The notes beneath the pieces were generated by a model that had not been told where the DNA came from, ran no database searches, and saw only the letters and a program-made list of their open reading frames with translations. A stretch of DNA of 9,461 nt from Limiplasma merdipullorum (GTDB lineage: Bacteria; Bacillota; Clostridia; Christensenellales; Aristaeellaceae). A program made the position numbers and the translations under genes. Below, one piece after another: positions 1 to 5,782 of the stretch. The stretch is taken from assembly GCA_018711955.1 (NCBI GenBank), contig DVHQ01000058.1, forward strand, positions 1 to 9,461, read 5' to 3'. Each line of letters opens with the position of its first letter. Position 1 is the first letter of the stretch.

Positions 1-348
1 CAGGCCGGGGTTGCTAAGATCGATCCACGCCTCGTCCAGCCCGAAGGATTCCACACGGTTGGAGTATTCTTCATAGAGCCTGCGCATACGCCTGCTGAAA
101 CGGATGTAGAGCGCGTAATCCGGCGGCACGCAGATCAGGTCCGGGCACTTCTGCCGCGCCTGCCAGATGGCTTCCCCGGTCTGTACGCCAAACTGCTTTG
201 CGATCTGGTTCTTGGTCAGCACAATGCCGTGACGTTCCTCTACGCTGCCGCACACCGCCACGGGGCTATGGCGGATGGACGGCGTGTACAGGCATTCGAC
301 GCTGGCGTAGAACGCGTTGGCGTCGCAATGAAGAATCACCCGTTCCAT
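1..348 (-). CDS. dinB: DNA polymerase IV (Y-family translesion polymerase), N-terminal 116 residues, cut by window edge
   Basis: Y-family polymerases copy past damaged template bases with low fidelity. The visible frame opens with MERVILHCDANAFYASVE, the first palm motif: D9 is the expected metal-binding aspartate and Y14 the likely steric-gate residue. The second catalytic motif is SFGLDEAWIDL, with D105 and E106 as the remaining metal ligands. Many DinB proteins read S-I-D-E here; the GLDE form is, from memory, common in Clostridia. The ATG at 346-348 is preceded by GGAGGG about eight bases upstream, which fixes the start. The gene continues beyond base 1, so the fingers, thumb and little-finger domains are not seen. 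A sigma-A-type promoter with a LexA operator lies just upstream, as expected for an SOS-induced polymerase. A relative such as UvrX or ImpB/MucB-type is possible but less likely. Confidence 0.93.
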   Translation of the reverse strand, partial: MERVILHCDANAFYASVECLYTPSIRHSPVAVCGSVEERHGIVLTKNQIAKQFGVQTGEAIWQARQKCPDLICVPPDYALYIRFSRRMRRLYEEYSNRVESFGLDEAWIDLSNPGL

Positions 349-379
349 GGCCGTCCCTCCCGGTACAGGATATGATTCC

Positions 380-407
380 ATTGTAAGAACATACGTTCTC
401 ATGTCAA
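380..407 (-). promoter_or_regulatory. dinB promoter, -35 TTGACA and -10 TACAAT
   Basis: Read on the minus strand, a perfect TTGACA (402-407) is followed after 16 bases by TACAAT (380-385), five of six matches to the consensus. The likely start point falls near 373. That leaves a leader of about 25 bases containing the dinB ribosome binding site. A promoter this strong needs a repressor, and the LexA box fills the spacer. Confidence 0.85.
387..398. promoter_or_regulatory. LexA (DinR-type) SOS operator
   Basis: GAACATACGTTC matches the Gram-positive LexA core GAAC-N4-GTTC in both arms. It lies wholly between the -35 and -10 elements of the dinB promoter, so bound LexA would block RNA polymerase. 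RecA-stimulated LexA self-cleavage after DNA damage would release it. The site is about 125 bases from the divergent hydrolase gene, so control of that gene is possible but not indicated. Confidence 0.9.
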
Positions 408-479
408 GCGCCAATTTCTGCCATGACCCGTACGATGGGCGGCGGCCTCCGTTTTTAACTGGCGCGCAATGCGCGGATA

Positions 480-488
480 TGGTAAAAT
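480..488 (+). promoter_or_regulatory. possible extended -10 promoter for the exported hydrolase
   Basis: TGGTAAAAT fits an extended -10 (TG-N-TAAAAT), about 34 bases before the start codon at 523. There is no good -35 at the usual spacing. A TTAACT at 455-460 sits 17 bases before an overlapping weak TATGGT instead. A small perfect dyad, CGCGC-AAT-GCGCG (463-475), lies just upstream and could be an operator or chance. Confidence 0.4.
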
Positions 489-522
489 GACCCCGTATCA
501 TTTTTCTATGGAGGAATGTGCT

Positions 523-1536
523 ATGAAACAGCATGCCGGCATCCGCAGAGCGGTCTGCGCAGGTCTGGCTGTCATCTGGCTGCTGCTTGTTCCCCTCTGG
601 ACCGCGGGCGCCGAAACATCGGGCGCTCCCGACTACGCGCAGGCGGAGAACTGGGCATACTTTGCCGACGGCGAGGATCTGGCGGCGGATGTGTTTTTCA
701 TTTGTCCCACGGTGTACGGCGGGGCGGATCAGGCGTTCAACATGCCGATGGAGGACCAGAAGGCCCGCGCCAGCTTTCTGGGCGCCACCAACATGGAAAA
801 GGGCATCTACGACGAATCCTGCCGCTTCTACGCCCCCTATTACCGGCAGGCCGGGCTGAACGTCTACGCCCTTCCGGAGGAGGAACGCGAGCCGTGGCTT
901 GCGCTGGCCTATGAGGATGTCAAAGCGGCGTTCATGTATTATCTGGAAAGCCGCAACGACGGCCGCCCGCTGGTGCTGGCAGGCTTTTCACAGGGAGCCG
1001 ACATGTGCCTCCGTCTGATGAAGGATTGTTTTAGCGACGAGGCCACAAGCGGCCTGCTGGTGGCCTGCTACGCCATCGGCTGGCGGATTACGGAGGAGGA
1101 TTTGCGGCAGTATCCCCATTTGCGCATGGCGTCGGGCGAAGAGGACACAGGCGTGATCATCTCCTTCAACAGCGAGGCGGAAAGCGTGCAGGATTCCCTG
1201 CTGATTCCGGCGGGCACTAGATCGCTGGCCATCAACCCGCTCAACTGGCGAACCGATGCGACCCCTGCCTCCAGGCAGGAGAATCCGGGCGCGTGCTTTC
1301 CCGACTACAGCGGGGAGATCGTCACGGAGATTCCCCATCTGACCGGGGCCTATATCGACCCTGTGCGCGGCAGCCTGAAGGTGCCCGACGTATCCCCCGA
1401 GGACTATCCCCCGGTGCTGTCCCTGTTCTGCGAGGGCGTATACCACCTGTACGATTATCAGTTCTTTTACCGAAGCCTTCAGGAAAACGTGGCTGTACGG
1501 CTAAACGCCTACCTGCGGGCGCACGCGGCGCGGTGA
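523..1536 (+). CDS. exported alpha/beta-hydrolase, DUF3089 type
   Basis: The product is a 337-residue predicted exported serine hydrolase. Residues 1-30 form a signal peptide: a basic start (KQHAGIRR), a hydrophobic core, and probable cleavage after TAGA. The mature part has DUF3089 hallmarks: RFYAPYYRQ (101-109), then AYEDVKAAFMYYL, then LAGFSQG with nucleophile S156 in the G-x-S-x-G elbow. Near the C-terminus, YHLYDYQFFYRSLQENVAVR (307-326) supplies the likely catalytic histidine, H308. The natural substrate is unknown; the family has been linked with lipase or esterase activity. The ATG at 523 is chosen over an in-frame ATG at 469 because GGAGG lies just before it, the signal peptide starts there, and 469 would lie upstream of the putative promoter. 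The next gene begins 35 bases downstream, suggesting co-transcription. Confidence 0.82.
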   Translation: MKQHAGIRRAVCAGLAVIWLLLVPLWTAGAETSGAPDYAQAENWAYFADGEDLAADVFFICPTVYGGADQAFNMPMEDQKARASFLGATNMEKGIYDESCRFYAPYYRQAGLNVYALPEEEREPWLALAYEDVKAAFMYYLESRNDGRPLVLAGFSQGADMCLRLMKDCFSDEATSGLLVACYAIGWRITEEDLRQYPHLRMASGEEDTGVIISFNSEAESVQDSLLIPAGTRSLAINPLNWRTDATPASRQENPGACFPDYSGEIVTEIPHLTGAYIDPVRGSLKVPDVSPEDYPPVLSLFCEGVYHLYDYQFFYRSLQENVAVRLNAYLRAHAAR

Positions 1537-1571
1537 GCGCGGCGGCGGACACGCCGTAAAGGGAGGAACGC

Positions 1572-2285
1572 ATGATGTTTCAGGATGCTGTGGCGGTGGT
1601 CACAGGCGGCGCAAAGGGCATCGGCAAGGTCATCGCGCAGGAATTCAAAAAGGCCGGCGCGCACGTATGCGTGATCGACCTGCTTCCAAATGATTATTTC
1701 ATGGGCGACGTGGGAGACAAGGCGGTGCTGGAAGCCTTTGCGGCGAAGGTGATCGCGGATTACGGGCGGGTGAACGTGCTGGTCAACAACGCCCTGCCCC
1801 TCACGCGTGGGCTGGATACGTGCGCCTATGAGGAATTCAATCAGGCGCTGCGCGTGGGCGTGACGGCGCCGTTCTACCTGACAAAGCTGTTTTCGCCCTG
1901 TTTTGCGCCCGGCGCGTCCATCATCAACATTTCCTCTTCGCGTGACCGCATGAGCCAGCCGCAGACGGAGAGCTATACCGCAGCCAAAGGCGGCATCGCG
2001 GCGCTGACGCACGCTCTGGCGGTGAGTCTTGCCGGACGGGTGCGGGTCAATTCCATCTCGCCCGGCTGGATTGACACGGCCTTCACCCGCTACGAGGGCC
2101 CGGACGCGGACCAGCACCCGGCGGGGCGCGTTGGACATCCGCTGGACATCGCCAACATGGTGCTGTATCTCGCATCCGACAAGGCGGGGTTCATCACGGG
2201 CGAAAACATCTGCATCGACGGCGGCATGACCCGCCAGATGATCTATCACAACGATTTTGGCTGGACACTGGAGGTAAAGCAATGA
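1572..2285 (+). CDS. classical short-chain dehydrogenase/reductase (SDR)
   Basis: The product is a 237-residue cytosolic oxidoreductase of the classical SDR family. It has the Rossmann cofactor motif TGGAKGIG (11-18) and an aspartate ending beta-2 (VID, D36), which usually means NAD(H) rather than NADP(H). The structural NNA motif is at 72-74, the catalytic serine in ISSSR (about S122), and the active-site Y135-x-x-x-K139 in SYTAAKGG. SPGWIDTAF (163-171) and ITGENICIDGG (208-218) are the usual C-terminal landmarks. Length is normal for the family. The substrate cannot be read from sequence. GGGAGG (1561-1566) precedes two adjacent ATG codons at 1572 and 1575; the second has slightly better spacing, so the true start may be one codon later. 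The stop overlaps the start of the flavodoxin gene, so the two are probably translationally coupled. Confidence 0.9.
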   Translation: MMFQDAVAVVTGGAKGIGKVIAQEFKKAGAHVCVIDLLPNDYFMGDVGDKAVLEAFAAKVIADYGRVNVLVNNALPLTRGLDTCAYEEFNQALRVGVTAPFYLTKLFSPCFAPGASIINISSSRDRMSQPQTESYTAAKGGIAALTHALAVSLAGRVRVNSISPGWIDTAFTRYEGPDADQHPAGRVGHPLDIANMVLYLASDKAGFITGENICIDGGMTRQMIYHNDFGWTLEVKQ

Positions 2286-2752
2286 AAACCGTTATCTGCT
2301 ATTATTCCTGCCATCACGGAAACACCCGGAAGGTGGCGCAGGCTATGGCCGAAGAATGCGGCGCTACGCTGCTGGACCTTTCCGTCGGAACGGAAGCGCA
2401 TCTGGAAGAATACGATCTCATCGGCTTTGCCTCCGGCATCTATGGTTTTTCGTTCCATCCATCGGTGGTGCAGTTTGCCCGCGAGAGGCTGCCCCGTGGA
2501 AAGCGAATCTTCTGCATCTATACCTATGGCGTGGCAAAGGGCATGGGTGCAAAGGAAATCGCCCGCATCGCGAAAGAGAAGGGGTGCGGCATGATGGGCG
2601 AGTTTGGCTGCCGGGGTTATAACACGTTCGGTCCCTTCAAACTGTTTGGCGGCACCGGTAAGGGAAAGCCCGACGAAGACGATCTGCAGCGGGCCAGAGC
2701 GTTTATCCGCGGCATTGTGAACCGTTCCCAGCCGGGCGAAGCCACAAGATGA
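2282..2752 (+). CDS. flavodoxin-like FMN protein
   Basis: The product is a 156-residue small electron carrier or flavin reductase-like protein. The N-terminus MKTVICYYSCHHGNTRKVA is the flavodoxin first strand plus FMN phosphate-binding loop (S-x-x-H-G-N-T, residues 9-15). A second strand (EYDLIGFASGIYGFSFH) and a late FGCRGYNTFGPFKLFGG segment (113-129) match the isoalloxazine-contacting regions of the clostridial single-domain flavodoxin family. FMN binding and reduction at low potential are known for the family; the partner is not. The start ATG overlaps the dehydrogenase stop (ATGA), with GGAGG just upstream inside the preceding gene, so it is translationally coupled to the SDR. No convincing terminator is seen in the 85 bases to the convergent gene; only a five-pair dyad at 2821-2833 without a T-run. 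Confidence 0.85.
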   Translation: MKTVICYYSCHHGNTRKVAQAMAEECGATLLDLSVGTEAHLEEYDLIGFASGIYGFSFHPSVVQFARERLPRGKRIFCIYTYGVAKGMGAKEIARIAKEKGCGMMGEFGCRGYNTFGPFKLFGGTGKGKPDEDDLQRARAFIRGIVNRSQPGEATR

Positions 2753-2837
2753 CGCAAGCAAAGACCGCCGCGATTCCCAGCGCACAGGCATCGGGAACTC
2801 GCAGCGGCCTTCTGTTTTGGCTGCACTTTGCAGGGTG

Positions 2838-3680
2838 TTAAGTAGCCATCCCTTGCGCCGCCAGGGCGCTCACTTCGCCGCAAAGCGCCCGCAACCGGGT
2901 TACGGCGGTTATGGGGTCAGCCGCCGTAAAGACGCTGTTCACCTTTCCTGCGCATCCGGCAGGAACGGCGGGCAGGCTTTCGGCGCGCAGAGCGGCTTTC
3001 TTTTCATTCAGCAGCCATGTTTCATTCAGGGCAAACAACACCTGATGCATGGCTGAAACCGCCCGGAACATCTGCCCTGCCAAATAACCTGCGTCGCCGC
3101 TGGCAACGCACTTTTCAGCAAGCGCGCAGGAAAAATCCGCCTCGAACAGAAAGGTTTCCACAAGCTGCCTTTTCAGCGCGGGTGGATAGCTTTCTGCCTG
3201 CCGCTTTTCCCGGAAAAACGCCTCGTCCCGCGCATGAAGTACCTTGCAGCAAGCCAGCTCGCCCCGGTACATCACGTTGAGAAACGCATGGGGATGCCCC
3301 GGCTGGTAATGGCAGGTGCATATCCCCCTGCCGGTTTCCTCCACAGCGGTTTGCACCCTTTGCCAGTCCCGCAGGATGATGTCCACGGCATGGCCGTTTA
3401 CAGTCAGCCACCCGCCGCAGTTGACCCACCGGCCCCATCCGCCTTCCGTGCAGATGAGGTCGTCCCTGCGCCTGTCGTCCAGCCGGGCTGCAATGGCATT
3501 ATACTGGGCAAAATCCGCCTCGTTCCGATCATAATACAGGCCAATGTCGATGTCCGACCGTTCCGTTGCGCTGCCTGTAGCCCTTGACCCGCCCAGCACA
3601 ACGGCCCGGATGGAGGCGCAATCCTGAAAGGCCCGGGCGACCTGCCGGATGGTTTGGTGCGCCGCATCCCGCTTTTCCAT
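2838..3680 (-). CDS. stand-alone nucleotidyltransferase (pol-beta superfamily, aminoglycoside adenylyltransferase-like fold)
   Basis: The 280-residue product has an N-terminal nucleotidyltransferase core: VVLGGSRATGSATERSDIDI (27-46) supplies the G-S motif and metal-binding D43 and D45. VNGHAVDIILRD (94-105) supplies the third carboxylate, D100. The C-terminal half is helical, ending in an ALNETWLLNEKKA segment (217-229), similar to uncharacterised clostridial nucleotidyltransferases of the DUF4037 or kanamycin-transferase type. These enzymes transfer NMP to a small molecule or protein, but the target is unknown and resistance should not be assumed. The ATG at 3678-3680 has AAAAGGAG nine bases upstream. 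A longer reading from 3740 would start inside the clpX terminator and is rejected. It lies just downstream of clpX on the same strand, with the terminator between. Confidence 0.8.
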   Translation of the reverse strand: MEKRDAAHQTIRQVARAFQDCASIRAVVLGGSRATGSATERSDIDIGLYYDRNEADFAQYNAIAARLDDRRRDDLICTEGGWGRWVNCGGWLTVNGHAVDIILRDWQRVQTAVEETGRGICTCHYQPGHPHAFLNVMYRGELACCKVLHARDEAFFREKRQAESYPPALKRQLVETFLFEADFSCALAEKCVASGDAGYLAGQMFRAVSAMHQVLFALNETWLLNEKKAALRAESLPAVPAGCAGKVNSVFTAADPITAVTRLRALCGEVSALAAQGMAT

Positions 3681-3705
3681 CTTTCGCCGCTCCTTTTGTA
3701 TGGAC

Positions 3706-3734
3706 AAAAGCGGAACGGTTTTCCGTCCCGCTTT
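3706..3734 (-). terminator. intrinsic terminator after clpX
   Basis: On the minus strand, AAAGCGGGACGG, loop AAAA and CCGTTCCGCTTT form a 12-pair stem with a single G-U pair. The run of four T bases overlaps the stem base. It begins about ten bases after the clpX stop. On the plus strand the G-U becomes an A-C mismatch, consistent with a terminator acting in the clpX direction. Confidence 0.75.
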
Positions 3735-3744
3735 CTGCATGTTT

Positions 3745-5067
3745 TCAGGATACGCTGCTCTCGTTGGGCGCGGGCTTGGGCGGCTTTTTTTCCGCCGCGG
3801 GGCGGCGCAGCTTTTTGGGCTGTGTTCCGTCTGCCAGCACCAGTTTGGGCTTTTCCTTGCCCAGCGCGCATTTCTCGGTAATGATGCACTGCTTCACGTC
3901 CTCGCGGGAGGGCAGATCGAACATGGCGTCCATCAAAAGCCCTTCCACGATGGCCCTCAGGCCGCGGGCGCCGCTCTTGCGCTCGATGGCCTGTTTGGCG
4001 ATGTGCGCAAGCGCAGCCGGCTCAAACTTGAGCTCCACGCCGTCCAGATTCATCAGATAGCTGTACTGGCGCACCAGCGCGTTTTTCGGCTCGGTGAGGA
4101 TGCGGACCAGCTGCTCTTCATCCAGCTGATCCAGCGTAACCACGATGGGCAGGCGGCCCACAAATTCGGGAATCAGGCCGTACTTGATCAGGTCCTCCGG
4201 GCGAAGCTGCTTGAGCGTGGCGTTAATATTTTCTTCCTGCTTGCTCTTGAGTTCGCTGCCGAAGCCCAGCGCCTTTTTGCCGATGCGGTTTTCAATGATG
4301 GGCGCCAGCCCGTCGAACGCGCCGCCGCAGATGAAAAGGATGTTGGTGGTATCAATCTGGATGAACTCCTGATGCGGATGCTTGCGCCCGCCCTGGGGCG
4401 GCACGCTGGCAATGGTCCCCTCCAGAATTTTCAACAGCGTCTGCTGCACGCCCTCGCCGCTCACGTCGCGGGTAATCGAGGGATTCTCGCTCTTGCGGGC
4501 GATCTTGTCGATCTCGTCGATATAGATGATGCCGCGCTGAGCCAGCGGGATATCGTAATCCGCGTTCTGAATCAGGCGCAGGAGGATGTTTTCCACATCC
4601 TCGCCCACATAGCCCGCCTCGGTGAGACTGGTGGCATCGGCGATGGCGAAGGGCACGCGCAGAAGCTTTGCCAGCGTCTGCGCCAGAAAGGTTTTGCCGC
4701 AGCCGGTGGGACCGACCATGAGAATATTGCTTTTCTGCAATTCCACATCGCCGGTGGCAGGCGCGGCGTCAATGCGCTTGTAGTGGTTGTAGACCGCCAC
4801 GCTCAGGGCGCGCTTGGCATCCTCCTGACCGATGACGTACTGGTCCAGCACCTCCTTGATTTCGCGGGGGCGCGGGATTTCGGCGCTGCTGATGGAGACG
4901 CCCGCATTGAAATCATCGCTGATGATTTCCTGGCACAGCAGGATGCATTCGCTGCAAATCTGCACGTTGGGGCCGGCCACCATGCGGCGCACCTGCTCGC
5001 TGGTCTTGCCGCAGAAGCTGCAGCGCTTGAGCTTGGGGATGCGGGGGTTGAAATCGTCACCCGGCAT
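3745..5067 (-). CDS. clpX: ATP-dependent Clp protease ATP-binding subunit ClpX
   Basis: ClpX is the AAA+ unfoldase that recognises tagged or damaged proteins and threads them into ClpP. The 440-residue product has the N-terminal zinc-binding domain with C16, C19, C38 and C41 (CSFC, CSEC). The AAA+ core has Walker A GPTGCGKT (119-126), pore loop GYVG (152-155), Walker B IIYIDE (180-185), the RKH loop (228-230) and sensor-2 GARGLR (366-371). KKALGFGSE (264-272) carries the LGF variant of the IGF tripeptide that docks on ClpP, so it should pair with the ClpP encoded 31 bases upstream. The ATG is preceded by GAGGTGA. The protein is slightly longer than the usual 420 or so residues because of a Lys/Pro-rich tail after about 417 (KPPKPAPNESSVS). 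A terminator follows immediately. Confidence 0.98.
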   Translation of the reverse strand: MPGDDFNPRIPKLKRCSFCGKTSEQVRRMVAGPNVQICSECILLCQEIISDDFNAGVSISSAEIPRPREIKEVLDQYVIGQEDAKRALSVAVYNHYKRIDAAPATGDVELQKSNILMVGPTGCGKTFLAQTLAKLLRVPFAIADATSLTEAGYVGEDVENILLRLIQNADYDIPLAQRGIIYIDEIDKIARKSENPSITRDVSGEGVQQTLLKILEGTIASVPPQGGRKHPHQEFIQIDTTNILFICGGAFDGLAPIIENRIGKKALGFGSELKSKQEENINATLKQLRPEDLIKYGLIPEFVGRLPIVVTLDQLDEEQLVRILTEPKNALVRQYSYLMNLDGVELKFEPAALAHIAKQAIERKSGARGLRAIVEGLLMDAMFDLPSREDVKQCIITEKCALGKEKPKLVLADGTQPKKLRRPAAEKKPPKPAPNESSVS

Positions 5068-5098
5068 GCTGTCACCTCATTAGCTGAAATCGTGGAAA

Positions 5099-5689
5099 TT
5101 ACTTTGCGTTGCGCGGACGGTAGATTTCGTCGATGATGCCGTATTTCAGGCCTTCCTCGGCGCTCATGAAATAGTCGCGCTCCACGTCCTGCTTCACGCG
5201 CTCGATGGGCTGGCCGGTCATTTCGGACATGAGACGGGTCATCTTTTCCTTGGTTTTGACCAGCCATTCGGCGCGGATGGCCACATCGGTGGCCTGGCCG
5301 CTGGCCCCGCCCAGGGGCTGATGAATCATGATTTCACTGTTGGGCAGCGCCAGGCGCTTGCCCTTCTGACCGGCCATGAGCAAAAACGCGCCCATGCTGG
5401 CCGCCATGCCGATGCACACGGTGCGCACATCGCATTTAATGTAGTTCATGGTATCGAAGATGGCCATGCCGGCCGTCACGCTGCCGCCGGGGCTGTTGAT
5501 GTAGAGGGAAATATCCGAATCGGGGTTTTCCATTTCCAGAAACAGCAGCTGGGCCACCACGAGGTTGGCTACGTCGTCATCAATTTCGCCGCCCAGAAAA
5601 ACGATACGGTCTTTCAGCAGGCGGGAGTAGATATCAAACGAGCGTTCGCCGCGGTTGGTCTGTTCGATAACCATGGGTATCAGGCTCAT
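5099..5689 (-). CDS. clpP: ATP-dependent Clp protease proteolytic subunit ClpP
   Basis: ClpP forms the barrel-shaped tetradecameric serine peptidase that degrades substrates delivered by ClpX or ClpC. The 196-residue product has the full catalytic triad: S98 in GMAASMGAF, H123 in EIMIHQPLGG, and D172 in VERDYFM. INSPGGSV (65-72) is the oxyanion strand. MSLIPMVIEQT is a short N-terminal stretch of the type removed by self-processing in many ClpPs. The frame stays open to 5734, but the ATG at 5687-5689 is chosen because AAGGAG lies at optimal distance and the family start aligns here; the longer version would run into the upstream hairpin. Length is typical. It lies between tig (93-base gap) and clpX (31-base gap), so it is probably part of one operon. 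Confidence 0.98.
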   Translation of the reverse strand: MSLIPMVIEQTNRGERSFDIYSRLLKDRIVFLGGEIDDDVANLVVAQLLFLEMENPDSDISLYINSPGGSVTAGMAIFDTMNYIKCDVRTVCIGMAASMGAFLLMAGQKGKRLALPNSEIMIHQPLGGASGQATDVAIRAEWLVKTKEKMTRLMSEMTGQPIERVKQDVERDYFMSAEEGLKYGIIDEIYRPRNAK

Positions 5690-5706
5690 ATCGTTCACTC
5701 CTTCGT

Positions 5707-5774
5707 GCGCTTTTGTTTTGAAAAGCGCGCGCATCGCAAGCTATACCTTCAAAGCATATGCATACGATGCGCGC
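5707..5774 (-). other. two abutting hairpins in the tig-clpP spacer
   Basis: Read in the operon direction, the tig stop is followed by GCGCGCATCG, a 28-base spacer and CGATGCGCGC (5765-5774 with 5727-5736), a perfect ten-pair stem with TTTT two bases later. The second hairpin is GCGCTTTT-CAAAAC-AAAAGCGC (5721-5728 with 5707-5714), a perfect eight-pair stem just before the clpP ribosome binding site. The two share bases 5727-5728, so they abut or compete. They could be a leaky terminator, an mRNA processing site, or a translation control of clpP. No clear internal promoter was found here. Confidence 0.55.
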
Positions 5775-5782
5775 ATTATTCG

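Noticed and set aside
469..522. Longer N-terminus for the exported hydrolase from an ATG at 469
   Set aside because: It would start before the likely -10 element, and a strong GGAGG and signal peptide begin at 523.
1509..2282. A 257-codon minus-strand frame opposite the SDR
   Set aside because: The SDR reading has every family motif; the antisense frame has none and no ribosome binding site.
2753..2837. Possible bidirectional terminator between the flavodoxin and nucleotidyltransferase genes
   Set aside because: Only a five-pair CTGCA-CTT-TGCAG dyad is present, with no T-run on either side.
3681..3740. Longer N-terminus for the nucleotidyltransferase
   Set aside because: The added residues would be encoded by the clpX terminator hairpin; the ATG at 3680 has a proper AAAAGGAG.
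3649..5136. A 495-codon open frame on the plus strand opposite clpX
   Set aside because: It is a composition-driven shadow of clpX; it begins inside the opposing gene's terminator region and shows no family motifs.
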